In this document: piece after piece, positions 34,335 through 43,753 of the stretch
Numbering within the stretch: the stretch's first letter is position 1
Layout of the letters: each line of letters starts with the position of its first letter
NCBI GenBank assembly: GCA_040776905.1
Contig: JAXGZQ010000003.1
Location: 186,001 to 250,000 of the forward strand
DNA length: 64,000 nt
Source of the DNA: SLHU01 sp009929975
Lineage (GTDB): Bacteria > Bacillota > Clostridia > Saccharofermentanales > UBA5734
Direction: 5' to 3'
Translations under genes and position numbers: made by a program
The notes under the pieces: generated by a model
What the model was told of the DNA's origin: nothing
Databases searched by the model: none
The model's input: only the letters and a program-made list of their open reading frames with translations

Positions 34335-35312
34335 TCAGTCGGATTCGCCATCCCAGAGATCGGTCCAGTCGCTGGCCCCTTGCCAGAGAAAGACCTGTCC
34401 CTTGATCAGACGGTTGCCGCTGTCAATCGCGGCGATCGCTGCCATGTCCGCATCACTGAGCGGATCCCGGCTGACCGCGTCCAGATTAGATTGAAGCTGA
34501 GCCGGTTTGACGGAAAACGGGATGGGAATCTGGCCTCGCTGGACGGCCCATTTGAGACAGACCTGTGCCGGGTGCAGCTGATTTCGCTGTGCGATGTCCC
34601 GGATTACGGGATGATCCATGTCGGCGATATCCTCCGGTGTGCGGTCACGCTGCGGCCGGGACGGAGAACCGAGCGGTGAAAACCCGATCGGCTGAATCCC
34701 CTGCTCAAGACAGTAATCAAAGAGCGCTGGCTGCTGGAAGGTCGGGTGCAGCTCCATCTCATTGGCGGCCGGCATCACCGTGCAGTCGCGCACCAGTTGT
34801 CTCATTTTGGCCACCGTCATATTCGAGGTCCCGATCTGGCGGACCAGGCCGGCTTTCTGCAGCCGTTCCATCTGATACCAGGTCTCCATATAGGCCTCAT
34901 GTTGATAGGGGGTCGCATCCGGGTTGTGATAGTCCGGAGCGGCGCCCCGCGGATGGAAATTGCGAAACGGCCAGTGCACCAGATAAAGATCCAGTTCATC
35001 CAGCTGCAAGTCCTTCAAAGTCCGTGCGCAGGAGAGTCGGACATCGGCCGGAGCATGGCTGTCGTTCCAGACTTTGGAGGTGATAAAGAGGGCCTCGCGA
35101 GCCACACCGTCCTGACGGACAGAATGGAGAATGCCGCCGATTTGCGCTTCATTGCCATAAACGGAAGCACAGTCGATGAAACGATAGCCCCGTTCAATTC
35201 CCTGTCGGACGGCTTCAGACACAACCTGCGGATCATAGCGATCCGAGCCGAATGTGCCAAGGCCGATGGTGGGAATCGGTTGTCCGCCTCTGAGTGTACG
35301 CGTCATGATCAT
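34335..35312 (-). CDS. Aldo/keto reductase
   Basis: A 325-residue NADPH-dependent barrel reductase. The catalytic set is visible: GYRFIDCASVYGNEAQIG (Asp and Tyr), FITSKVWNDSH (Lys) and LYLVHWPF (His); IGTSNMTVAKM and GFSPLGSPSRPQRDRTPED follow. GGAGG lies 9 bases before the first of two ATGs; the open frame upstream of it is not coding. In an operon with a fucosidase and an isomerase, reduction or oxidation of a sugar is likely. It is the gene immediately after the GH29 gene, 33 bases away. Confidence 0.92.
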   Translation of the reverse strand: MIMTRTLRGGQPIPTIGLGTFGSDRYDPQVVSEAVRQGIERGYRFIDCASVYGNEAQIGGILHSVRQDGVAREALFITSKVWNDSHAPADVRLSCARTLKDLQLDELDLYLVHWPFRNFHPRGAAPDYHNPDATPYQHEAYMETWYQMERLQKAGLVRQIGTSNMTVAKMRQLVRDCTVMPAANEMELHPTFQQPALFDYCLEQGIQPIGFSPLGSPSRPQRDRTPEDIADMDHPVIRDIAQRNQLHPAQVCLKWAVQRGQIPIPFSVKPAQLQSNLDAVSRDPLSDADMAAIAAIDSGNRLIKGQVFLWQGASDWTDLWDGESD

Positions 35313-35344
35313 GATCGGTCGCCTCCGGATGGTTGATTTTCCAG

Positions 35345-36817
35345 TCAGTCGATGGTCAGCCTGAGGCAAACCGGATAGTCGGTCTGAAGCACCAGACCGG
35401 TCTCAATCTCCAGGCCGTCAATGGTCTTTTGCCATGAAACTTGCTGATCATGGCCCAGAACATCAATGGCCGTCACCGCGCCGTTGAAGATCGGGCTGCC
35501 TTTTTTCAGTGAGCGGATACGGACGCGGCCGTCATCCGGCCATCGAAGCACCGTCGCGTACAGATACGGCGTTCTGCACGTAAAACGGATATCGTCTGAG
35601 GTATAGACGATACGGCTGCCATCGGTAAACGAACCCTCCTGAACATTGGTTGAGCCTTCACCGAAAACGACCCAGGTCGTGCTGTGGTAGATCGCCTCGC
35701 CATTCGTCTTGAGCCATTCACCGATCCCAAGCAGAACCTCCCGGTCCTCCGCACAGATCGTGCCGTCGGATTTCGGCCCGATGTTCAGCAGCAGACAGCC
35801 ATTCTTGCTGACGATATCCACCAGGTCACAGACCAGATCCGCCGGTGCCTTGAATTCGTTATGATCGGTATAGCACCAGGAGTTTCTCGCGACCGCTGTA
35901 TCGGTCTGCCAGAACTGGCGCCGGATGCCGCTCAGCTGGCCGCGTTCGATATCAAACACAGCCGTGCCATAGGCAAAGGCATCATGCTTGTAATTGATCG
36001 CGACTTCCTCGCCCCATTCGGCGGCCCGGTTATAGTAATAGGCCGCCAGCTTTTTCAGCCAGGGCTTGAAGGCCCGGTTCTGGATCCACCAGTCAAACCA
36101 GAGGACTTTCGGTTGATACCGGTCAATGATTTCGCAGGTCCGGATGAGCCAGTTCTCCAGATGTTCACGATTCGGCCCCTGTGACTCAATGTCCTGTGTT
36201 TCGTCCTGGTCGATAGCCGGAGACGCGTAGCCATAGGGTTCCTGAACGGTCATGTTCTGAAGACCGGAGTCGAAGCGGCGGGCTCCGTTGTAAAACCAGT
36301 AGTTCTCCGCCCGATGGCTCGACGCGCAAAGCTTCATGCCCCGGGCTTCAACCGCGGTCTTGAGTAGACCGAGAATATCCCTGCGCGGACCCATTTTGAC
36401 CGCGTTCCAGTCAGACAAACAGCTGTCATACATCTGGAATCCGTCATGATGCTCAGCCACCGGCATCACGTAGCGGGCACCGGCTGCCGCGAAAAGGTCA
36501 GCCCATTCATTGGCATCGAATTGTTCAGCCTTGAACATCGGGATAAAGTCAGCGTAGCCAAATGATTTGTGCGGTCCATAGGTTTTTATATGATGCTCGT
36601 ATTCCGGACTGCCTGCAATGTACATGTTCCGCGGGTACCACTCATTGCCAAAAGCCGGCACACTGTACACGCCCCAGTGGATGAAGATACCGAACTTGGC
36701 GTTCTGATACCAGGAAGGAATCGGGTGGCGGGCAAGCGATGCCCAGTCGTCCCGATAAGGGCCGTGCCGGATGACGGCCTCGATCGATGAAAGGATTTTT
36801 GCTGGATCAGTCTGCAT
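35345..36817 (-). CDS. GH29 alpha-L-fucosidase
   Basis: A 490-residue glycoside hydrolase 29 protein. WYQNAKFGIFIHWGVYSVPAFGNEWYPRNMY and VMPVAEHHDGFQMYDSCLSDWNA are classic GH29 segments, and the nucleophile Asp is in VLWFDWWIQ. A short beta domain follows (KNGCLLLNIGPKSDGTI onwards). There is no signal peptide, so it acts inside the cell on imported oligosaccharides. AGGAGG precedes the ATG by 5 bases. It is the central enzyme of this operon. Substrate is probably an L-fucosyl or L-galactosyl residue; GH29 linkage preference cannot be read by eye. Confidence 0.95.
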   Translation of the reverse strand: MQTDPAKILSSIEAVIRHGPYRDDWASLARHPIPSWYQNAKFGIFIHWGVYSVPAFGNEWYPRNMYIAGSPEYEHHIKTYGPHKSFGYADFIPMFKAEQFDANEWADLFAAAGARYVMPVAEHHDGFQMYDSCLSDWNAVKMGPRRDILGLLKTAVEARGMKLCASSHRAENYWFYNGARRFDSGLQNMTVQEPYGYASPAIDQDETQDIESQGPNREHLENWLIRTCEIIDRYQPKVLWFDWWIQNRAFKPWLKKLAAYYYNRAAEWGEEVAINYKHDAFAYGTAVFDIERGQLSGIRRQFWQTDTAVARNSWCYTDHNEFKAPADLVCDLVDIVSKNGCLLLNIGPKSDGTICAEDREVLLGIGEWLKTNGEAIYHSTTWVVFGEGSTNVQEGSFTDGSRIVYTSDDIRFTCRTPYLYATVLRWPDDGRVRIRSLKKGSPIFNGAVTAIDVLGHDQQVSWQKTIDGLEIETGLVLQTDYPVCLRLTID

Positions 36818-36852
36818 GGCAGCCTCCTGTTTCGTCAATGGATGTTCGGTTT

Positions 36853-37839
36853 TTACATGGATGATAAATGATCAACAATCGACTTCAGCTGGCGCTTGCG
36901 TTTTTCTATGATACCAACCAGGTTCACCGCCATCTCCTTTTGCTTGCTGGCGCCTTGTTCGATCTGTTCAACCCAGGATTGATTCAGCCCTTCAACACCA
37001 CGATAGGCTCCGGCAATCGCTCCGACCATACTGGCAATCGTATCGGCATCCCGACCGAAATTCGCCGCGTTGACGATGCAGCGTTCCGGATCACCGTCTG
37101 AAAGATAGAAGATCGCGAGGGTGGCCGGAATGGTCTCGCGTGAATCGCAAATCACATCACACAGGTTCTGTTCATAGAACTGCTCTCTGAAATGCTCATA
37201 ACCGGCTGATCGGCGGGCGAGATCCATCACCGTGTGGATCTGGTCGATCATGATACGGGAGCTTGTCTGGTGCAGATACCGTGTCGCAGCGTCAATGACC
37301 TCGTCGACTGTGGTTTGCGGAACCATGGATTGCGCGATCGCTGCCGCGATGGCACAAGCGCCATCCCGACAAAATCCGGTCATGCCGGAATGAACTAATG
37401 AGGCGGCATCGAAGGCTTCGATGGCCGCCTGCCGCGGATGACACGCGTTGATGATACCGATCGGCGAGATCGCCATGGCTGAGCTCGATGACTGCATATT
37501 GCCATTACCGGCGTCAATGGGTAATGCCAGGTGGTCTTTGATCTTATGATACATATTCCGCACAGGAATATAGAACAGGTTGTAAAACTGTGGGTTATGC
37601 AAAAACGAAGCGGCTAACTCATCGGCGGTGATATACCCGTCATTTTCAATCAGGCTTTGGTAAATAATGAACTTCACAGCGGAGTCATCGGTTCCGTCAC
37701 CTGAAAAAGTTGATAGAACACCATGTTTTGCCGCAATGTCCCTGTAGTGCCAATTTTCTACCGGCGCACCCATCGCATCACCGATCAGGCCACCCAGCAT
37801 ACAGCCATAGACACGATCAAAAAGAGTCGGATTATTCAT
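36853..37839 (-). CDS. ADP-ribosylglycohydrolase-family protein
   Basis: A 328-residue ARH-fold protein with both metal-binding stretches: GGLIGDAMGAPVENW, FSGDGTDDSAVKF (first Mg site) and NFGRDADTIASMVGAIAGA (second). Family members remove ADP-ribose from Arg or hydrolyse related glycosides. Their frequent location in sugar operons, as here between a fucosidase and an RpiB-like isomerase, suggests that some act on small ribosides or glycosides. GGGAGGTATAAA precedes the ATG. Catalytic residues look complete. Confidence 0.92.
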   Translation of the reverse strand: MNNPTLFDRVYGCMLGGLIGDAMGAPVENWHYRDIAAKHGVLSTFSGDGTDDSAVKFIIYQSLIENDGYITADELAASFLHNPQFYNLFYIPVRNMYHKIKDHLALPIDAGNGNMQSSSSAMAISPIGIINACHPRQAAIEAFDAASLVHSGMTGFCRDGACAIAAAIAQSMVPQTTVDEVIDAATRYLHQTSSRIMIDQIHTVMDLARRSAGYEHFREQFYEQNLCDVICDSRETIPATLAIFYLSDGDPERCIVNAANFGRDADTIASMVGAIAGAYRGVEGLNQSWVEQIEQGASKQKEMAVNLVGIIEKRKRQLKSIVDHLSSM

Positions 37840-37913
37840 TTTATACCTCCCGGTTGCCTTGCCTTTCGTCTGATTCATATACTATCTTTTTATCAGTGGA
37901 CTGGACGACAGCC

Positions 37914-38408
37914 CTAAGCATCTTCCGTGGGAATGCCGGGATTCCAGATCCGTCCGGGGCGGATCATGTCCGCTTCCGCTTCCTTGATCAGATCCAGGGA
38001 AATCGTATGACGTCCACCTTGAAATGGTGTAATCAGCCAGGTTTGAACGATATCGATCGCCTCAAACTCACCGGTGGTCTTGCCACCTAGGCATAATATA
38101 TTGGCATCATTATGTTCCCGTGTCATTCGCGCGTCATACGTCGATTTGCATAGTGAAGCCCTGACTCCCGGGTAGCGATTGGCGATCATCGACATGCCGA
38201 TACCGGTTGAGCAGATAAGGATACCTCGTTTGATCTCCCCACGGGAAACCGCCGCTGCCACTCTCGCCGCGTAATAGGGATACCGGACAATCCGATCTGA
38301 ATGGCATCCCATATCATTATATGGGTGGTTTATCTGATCAAGATAATGCATGATCTCCTTTTTCAGATCGTAACCACCATGGTCGTTCGCAATCCACAGA
38401 TCTGTCAT
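37914..38408 (-). CDS. RpiB/LacAB-family sugar-phosphate isomerase
   Basis: A 164-residue isomerase. ANDHGGYDLKKEI at the N-terminus and GILICSTGIGMSMIANRYPGVRASLC hold the substrate loop and the catalytic Cys of RpiB-type enzymes; ILCLGGKTTG follows. RpiB interconverts ribose/ribulose 5-phosphate, while LacAB work on galactose 6-phosphate. Context with a fucosidase suggests a hexose or deoxyhexose phosphate. It is the first gene of the operon, 75 bases from the next one. Confidence 0.92.
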   Translation of the reverse strand: MTDLWIANDHGGYDLKKEIMHYLDQINHPYNDMGCHSDRIVRYPYYAARVAAAVSRGEIKRGILICSTGIGMSMIANRYPGVRASLCKSTYDARMTREHNDANILCLGGKTTGEFEAIDIVQTWLITPFQGGRHTISLDLIKEAEADMIRPGRIWNPGIPTEDA

Positions 38409-38462
38409 CTAATCTCCTTATGGTTGACCAGTCAACCCCATTGATGAATGATATCCACCGGC

Positions 38463-39941
38463 TCAGACAACCCGGTTTCGTCCACTCTCCTTGGCCAGAT
38501 ACATCGCTTGGTCAGCAGCGTTGATCAGATTTTCTGACCGCTGACGGGGATCAGGCAATACGGCTGCGATGCCTACACTGACCGTCAAATGTGCTGTATG
38601 TCCATCAGTTTGAATATCAGTCCGCTCCACGCTATGTCTGATATTCTCTGCAATCTGCGCCGCATCATCTTCAGTGGCATCCATCAGCATGATGATGAAT
38701 TCCTCACCACCATACCTGGCGACCAGATCGCCAGACCGTCTGACATAGTTTCTGATCACATCAGCGACGTGCTTCAACGCATCATCTCCTACCAGATGGC
38801 CATAGGTGTCATTGAAGTGCTTGAAATGGTCGATATCCAGCATGATCAGCGTAAGGTACAATTTTTCACGGGTGCAAATGCCCCAGGCATCCTGTAATGA
38901 TTCGTTAAAATAGCGGCGATTGGCAATCTCAGTCAACGGATCGACCATGGACAGTGTTTCCAGTTCGACATTGGCCTGTTGCAGCCGTTGATTCGTTTCA
39001 TGCAGTTCTTTTGTTCTGAGTTCTACGTCACGCTCGAGTTTTCTGCTCAGTTTCCTGAGTTTGAAGACAGCAAATAAAAGGACTAGAAGAATCACTCCCA
39101 GAAGACCCATGAATCCGTACAGCACTACACTTTTTAGACGGTCCTCTGTCAGATAGATCACTCTTTGTCCCTGCCATGCGGCCAGTATGTCGTTCATGGT
39201 GCCATCATGCTTGATTGACTGAAGCCCGGAATTGATCATGTCTAAAAGTTCCCAGTCGCCTTTTCTGACCGCGATCCGTGAAGACGAGATTTCGACCGGC
39301 TCATTCACGACGGTAATGTCCTGACTACTGCTTTGAGCTAACTGATACTCACCGATCCATCGATCCACCAGAATGGCATCAATTTCACCATTCGCAACCA
39401 TCTGGAAACCAGATGTCCAATCTGTGATGATTTCGATCTTGATTGACTCATCATTTTGCACGAGTATATGTGGGTATCCTCCGGGCTCGACCCCGACTGC
39501 GCGGTCTGTCAAGTCATCCATGGTCCTGATGTGCATATTGCCGTTTCTGATGAATAAAGAAAACTCCGATGCAAGAATCTCCTCCGAAAAATCAAAATTC
39601 GTTTTGCGATCAGGATTCGGATTGATCTGGAGAAGCGCGTCAGCCTCTCCAGATAATACCTGGCGTTGTGCCTCTTCCCAGTTCATCGCATGAACTTCTA
39701 TCGGACGACCTGTTTTTTCACTGATTGCCCGGGAAATATCCACAACAATCCCTTTGGTTATGCCTCGCTCTTGATAGATGATGGGAGCAAGTTGTTCATT
39801 GCCAAGAAAGATCAATGGATCAGCCAGATCTGATCGTCCTTGCACAGAAGTAGACAACAGCGGCAGGCTCAAGAAAATGAAGGCAGAGCAGATCATCAGA
39901 ATGACTCTGTACGCTAAATCTGATGGTCTTAATTCCTTCAT
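38463..39941 (-). CDS. Diguanylate cyclase with periplasmic solute-binding sensor domain
   Basis: A 492-residue membrane protein: N-terminal hydrophobic signal anchor, an SBP_bac_3-type sensor (about residues 40-255, VVDISRAISEKTGRPIEVHAMNWEEAQRQV), a membrane helix (about 268-290), a coiled coil, and a GGDEF domain (about 330-490) with RYGGEEFII (the GGEEF form, active). It makes cyclic di-GMP in response to an external ligand, probably an amino acid or other small polar molecule. AGAGGAATCCA precedes the ATG. It stands alone, followed by the isomerase operon on the same strand. Confidence 0.93.
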   Translation of the reverse strand: MKELRPSDLAYRVILMICSAFIFLSLPLLSTSVQGRSDLADPLIFLGNEQLAPIIYQERGITKGIVVDISRAISEKTGRPIEVHAMNWEEAQRQVLSGEADALLQINPNPDRKTNFDFSEEILASEFSLFIRNGNMHIRTMDDLTDRAVGVEPGGYPHILVQNDESIKIEIITDWTSGFQMVANGEIDAILVDRWIGEYQLAQSSSQDITVVNEPVEISSSRIAVRKGDWELLDMINSGLQSIKHDGTMNDILAAWQGQRVIYLTEDRLKSVVLYGFMGLLGVILLVLLFAVFKLRKLSRKLERDVELRTKELHETNQRLQQANVELETLSMVDPLTEIANRRYFNESLQDAWGICTREKLYLTLIMLDIDHFKHFNDTYGHLVGDDALKHVADVIRNYVRRSGDLVARYGGEEFIIMLMDATEDDAAQIAENIRHSVERTDIQTDGHTAHLTVSVGIAAVLPDPRQRSENLINAADQAMYLAKESGRNRVV

Positions 39942-40140
39942 TGGATTCCTCTTGCTGTGGTGTATACAAAGCTAACCCTGAGTGCTCGTGCCGATGAGGT
40001 TCTTTATCATACTGCCATGTTGTAAAATATTAAGGTCACGTAAACGAATTCACGCTTGCTTAGTCATCAAGATTGATAAGTTGTCGATTTTGTTCAATAT
40101 ATCATACTTATTTGCACGAATAAAGTCTGTTCCGCCCAGC

Positions 40141-41232
40141 TTATCTCGCCGACCAGGCTTTCGGCTGATGCCGGCGGAAGATGAAATCTCGTTGAATGCG
40201 AAATCCCACATAATACAGAGTGATATCCGCGATGATTTTCGCCAGATAAACATCCACGTTCAAGGGACCGGTCAGCAGCCTGATCAGTCCATAATTGGCG
40301 CCCATGATCGCGATGACCAGCAGATAGTATCCGGCAGCGGCCTTTGCCGGGGCTTCTCTCTGCCGGAAGACCAGATTGCGGTTCAGCATGAAATTGAAGA
40401 ACGAACTGATTGAGCGGGCGACCACAACACTGGCCAGCAGCTGGCCGGGAAAGCTGATCGTCATGATGATGAACAGACCGTAATCAACGATAAATGAGAG
40501 GATCGACGATAGGATATATTTAAAAATTAGGGCGTAAATCATGACAGAGTCCTGCAGCACTCTGAAATGAGACGAACGATTCCCCTCAATATAGATCGTT
40601 TCAATCGGTACGTCCACAATCCGGATATGATTCGGTCTTGCCGTGAGCAGCATATTCATCTCATATTCGTACCGCTCACCGGACAATCCGAGGAATAACG
40701 GCAGCTCGGCTCTCGGCAAACCGCGCAGGCCTGTCTGCGTGTCGTAAACTTTTTCGCCATGAATCAGAGAAAATACGGTTCGTGTGATCGCATTGCCAAG
40801 GCGATTGCTCCAGGGAACAGGGCCGGTAAAATGACGTATGCCCAGCACCAGATCCTCCGGTGTCTGTTCCATCTGTCCGGCGATTTTCAGAATATCCGAC
40901 GGTGAATGCTGGCCATCGGCATCGGCCGTGATGATGCCGCGGTCAGCCAGCCCGCGGTTCATGGCTTCATTAATCCCGGTTTTCAATGCCCGTCCTTTAC
41001 CCAGATTAACCGCATGGCGCAGCACCACACAGCCACGTGCACCAGCCTGCTTGAACAAGCCGGCATACGGATCGCCGCTGCCATCGTCAACAAGAATGAT
41101 TCTGGTAAAACACAGCTGACGAAGCGCGCCGATCAGATCCAGAAGCTTCTGGTCTGGCTTGTAGGCTGGGATTAAGATACACGGCAACGGTGGGCCATCA
41201 TCTTGATCAAGGGGATATGACGTTTTATTCAT
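40141..41232 (-). CDS. GT2 glycosyltransferase fused to a GtrA-family membrane domain
   Basis: A 363-residue protein. The first ~225 residues are a dolichyl-phosphate-mannose-synthase-like GT2 domain (CILIPAYKPDQKL, RIILVDDGSGDPYAG, GIITADADGQHSP with the DxD, DTQTGLRGLP). The rest is a GtrA-like four-helix membrane domain (FILSSILSFIVDYGLFIIM onwards). Such fusions transfer a sugar to undecaprenyl phosphate and may flip the product, for decoration of cell-wall polymers. The ATG is preferred over an upstream GTG as GAGG lies 10 bases before it. Confidence 0.9.
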   Translation of the reverse strand: MNKTSYPLDQDDGPPLPCILIPAYKPDQKLLDLIGALRQLCFTRIILVDDGSGDPYAGLFKQAGARGCVVLRHAVNLGKGRALKTGINEAMNRGLADRGIITADADGQHSPSDILKIAGQMEQTPEDLVLGIRHFTGPVPWSNRLGNAITRTVFSLIHGEKVYDTQTGLRGLPRAELPLFLGLSGERYEYEMNMLLTARPNHIRIVDVPIETIYIEGNRSSHFRVLQDSVMIYALIFKYILSSILSFIVDYGLFIIMTISFPGQLLASVVVARSISSFFNFMLNRNLVFRQREAPAKAAAGYYLLVIAIMGANYGLIRLLTGPLNVDVYLAKIIADITLYYVGFRIQRDFIFRRHQPKAWSAR

Positions 41233-41287
41233 GTGTTCGTTCCTCACTATGGCACCTTACAGTCATCAATGCAGAGCAGTAATAGAT

Positions 41288-41485
41288 TCAACGATTCCTT
41301 CGCCGGTTCTCCGCGATTAAAAAAACAGAGGTTACAATCGCCGCAACACAAAATATCAGAAGCAAGATCTTGAACAGATCATTGCAGATGAAATTCATCG
41401 CGTGATTAATCCGGTCAATGATGGATAAAACGAGGATCATCACAGATAGGATGATACACAGATGGGGAACAATTTTTTTCAACAT
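41288..41485 (-). CDS. Small two-helix membrane protein
   Basis: A 65-residue protein with two hydrophobic helices (IVPHLCIILSVMILVLSII and ILLLIFCVAAIVTSVFLIA) and a basic end, ENRRRNR. GGAAGTGAAAAA precedes the ATG. It is 21 bases beyond the NAGPA-type gene on the same strand, so it is probably co-transcribed with it. No family is recognised. Confidence 0.65.
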   Translation of the reverse strand: MLKKIVPHLCIILSVMILVLSIIDRINHAMNFICNDLFKILLLIFCVAAIVTSVFLIAENRRRNR

Positions 41486-41506
41486 TTTTTCACTTCCATT
41501 CTGCGC

Positions 41507-42556
41507 TTATTCGCCGATCCAAATGATATCACTGATTCGCCGGCCATCCTTATACGGCTGGTTCACCCATTCCCCATTGAATACCATCACTGCCGACTGC
41601 CCGCCATCAAGATTATAGGCGACTTCGCAGCCGAGATCATAGAAGAGCCGGGACAGCTGTTCCATCGTCATACCGATTGAATAATCCGGTTGACGCCCAT
41701 CGACCAGAACAAGACAGTAATGACCGGGCTCATAGTAGCCGATGGCACTGCGCGGATTGAGACGTGTCACCGTGCTGTTGAACGACGTCATCGGCTGTCC
41801 GTCATCCAGCAGCATCGGTCCGAAGGACCAGGCCTGCCAGGCGCCATTCAGCTTTACCTGCCCAATATCAAACTCATCCCTGGTAAAGGTTTGCATGCTG
41901 CCATCATGATTCATCAGGAGAACATCATCAAACAGGTTTTCACGAAACAGTTCGCCGTTGCGAATCACGACGCCGCTGTCCCGGATGCCGTAGTAATCGC
42001 CGGAGATCGCCAGTACAGCATGATTTTCTTTGGCCATTTCCAGAACCGTCGCCGTTTTTCCGCGGGCGTATGTTCCGCCGGCAAACGCGGTCCTGAAATG
42101 TTCAAGATCACGCAGATATATATCTGCGATATAATAAGTCACCTCATTTTCCTGAACCTGGCTGATCGTGATATTAATCGCCTCGCTCCGATAATGGTTG
42201 TCCGTTATTTCAATCCTGCCTGTGGTAAACCGATCGGGGAATTTCGCGCCCCAGGTCCCATTGACGGTTGTTTCAACTGTTGTCTCCGCGCTTGACGGGG
42301 TGGTGTCCACCGTTGTCGAACTGATCGAACTCGTTGTTTCTGACATCGACGGTTCGGAGGTTGTCGTGGTTGTCACAACAGAAGGCGTCGGCAGGATCTG
42401 CCCGCTTGTCTTGAAATCCCGCGGCAGCACGTGATGAAACAGCGCGAAGATGACCAATCCCAGGCCGACCAGCACAATATCTGCAAGAATCACCCAGCCC
42501 AGTTTCGGAAGGGTATTTTGGCTCTGATGCGATGGATTTTTTCTAGAAGATTTCAT
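41507..42556 (-). CDS. Phosphodiester glycosidase family (NAGPA domain) membrane protein
   Basis: A 349-residue protein: short cytoplasmic N-terminus, one membrane helix (about residues 20-42), a Thr/Ser-rich stalk rich in TTT and ETT, then the NAGPA domain with AISGDYYGIRDSGVVIRNG, NPRSAIGYYEPG, LVLVDGRQPDYS and YNLDGGQSAVMVFNGE. Bacterial relatives hydrolyse phosphodiester-linked sugars on cell-wall polymers. The ATG with AGAGGAATGCC upstream is chosen; an open frame 38 codons longer is weaker. It acts outside the membrane, next to the GT2-GtrA gene that decorates the envelope. Confidence 0.87.
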   Translation of the reverse strand: MKSSRKNPSHQSQNTLPKLGWVILADIVLVGLGLVIFALFHHVLPRDFKTSGQILPTPSVVTTTTTSEPSMSETTSSISSTTVDTTPSSAETTVETTVNGTWGAKFPDRFTTGRIEITDNHYRSEAINITISQVQENEVTYYIADIYLRDLEHFRTAFAGGTYARGKTATVLEMAKENHAVLAISGDYYGIRDSGVVIRNGELFRENLFDDVLLMNHDGSMQTFTRDEFDIGQVKLNGAWQAWSFGPMLLDDGQPMTSFNSTVTRLNPRSAIGYYEPGHYCLVLVDGRQPDYSIGMTMEQLSRLFYDLGCEVAYNLDGGQSAVMVFNGEWVNQPYKDGRRISDIIWIGE

Positions 42557-42710
42557 GGCATTCCTCTGCGCTGTGGCATTGGCAGCACCGTTCATCAAGC
42601 ATGATTGAATCGGCTCCGGCCCGATCTGCTCATGTTTTTCATTATACGTTTTTTTGTCAAATCTGCCCATTATTCACCGGTGAGGTCAACGACACGACCC
42701 AGTGCAATAA

Positions 42711-42740
42711 AAAACAGTGCTGATGACTCAACACTGTTTT
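42711..42740 (-). terminator. Rho-independent terminator after the PadR operon
   Basis: On the minus strand a 9-base stem AAAACAGTG / CACTGTTTT with a 12-base loop is followed by a T-rich tail (TTTTTTATTG across the stem end). It lies 27 bases after the DUF4097 stop. Confidence 0.85.
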
Positions 42741-42766
42741 GGTTCATTTGATTGACCGACCTGCGC

Positions 42767-43753
42767 TCAATCGTTATTCAGCTGCTCAATTTTCAGGTTG
42801 CCGGAGGTTGATTTCACGCTCAGATGATGGCCTGTTCCGTCACCGAACGCATGGCTTAATGACGCACCGGCGACGTGGCGGTTGACATTGCCGAAATTGG
42901 ATCGGATCGTACCACTGAGTACATCAAGGTCACACGACAGATCCGGATCCGACATCAGGAGTTGAACGTCTGCACTCCCTGATGTCAGGCTGATCTCCAG
43001 ATCCGTGTCGAGTTTCTCCAGTCCAATGGTTGTATTACCGGAGGTTGATTTGATGCTGCCGCCACCGGTCAAGGCTTCAACTGTGATATTTCCTGATGTC
43101 GAGATGATGTCGCCTTTACCTATCAGCCCAATGAGCTGTAAATTTCCGGACGATATCTTGAAACGGTACACATCAGCCTGAACCCAGTCAGCAAGAACTC
43201 GCCCGGAAGAGACATCAATATCCAGCACAGATGTTGTGATCGCCTGCATCGTAACATTGCCGGAACTCACCTCTAAACGCAAATGATTGAGCGTGAGATC
43301 CTCATTAAAAAGAATATTGCCGGACGCGGACTGACAAGCGATGTCAGCCGCAAACGAACGCGGCAGATAGACGATCACGCGTTCATTCGAAAAGCTGCGG
43401 AGAAATCCGATCCGGTTCTTTTGTGTGATTTCCACTGTATCATTGGCGAAATGAACGCGAACGGTCGGATCATCTTTCTCAGATTCAGGGCCATAATAGA
43501 CCACTCTCAATTGATCATCTGCTGAAACCTCAAATTCTAGATTGGAGGTGTTGAGCTGGCTGTCGATTCGAATGAGATCACGGCCATCATAGGCGTGATC
43601 AAAAATCATAACAGACGAACTGACAACGGAGTGGCGAAACCACGTGCCTATTGTACCGGTTAAGCGCCCTGCCATTCCAAAAGCCAGAACAACAACAAGC
43701 CCGCTAATGATCAATAAAAGTAAAACGAGCTGAACGATTTTTAGCGTTTTCAT
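42767..43753 (-). CDS. DUF4097-type beta-solenoid membrane-anchored protein
   Basis: A 328-residue protein with an N-terminal membrane helix (VQLVLLLLIISGLVVVLAFGM) and a repetitive beta domain in which the motif SGN/SGS recurs (SASGNILF, SSGNVTMQ, SSGRVLAD, SSGNLQLI, STSGNITVEA, STSGNTTIGL, TSGSADVQ, STSGNLKIE), the pattern of DUF4097 repeats. It overlaps the membrane gene upstream by 4 bases and completes the padR / membrane protein / DUF4097 trio widespread in Bacillota, thought to act in envelope stress. The exact function is unknown. Confidence 0.9.
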   Translation of the reverse strand: MKTLKIVQLVLLLLIISGLVVVLAFGMAGRLTGTIGTWFRHSVVSSSVMIFDHAYDGRDLIRIDSQLNTSNLEFEVSADDQLRVVYYGPESEKDDPTVRVHFANDTVEITQKNRIGFLRSFSNERVIVYLPRSFAADIACQSASGNILFNEDLTLNHLRLEVSSGNVTMQAITTSVLDIDVSSGRVLADWVQADVYRFKISSGNLQLIGLIGKGDIISTSGNITVEALTGGGSIKSTSGNTTIGLEKLDTDLEISLTSGSADVQLLMSDPDLSCDLDVLSGTIRSNFGNVNRHVAGASLSHAFGDGTGHHLSVKSTSGNLKIEQLNND

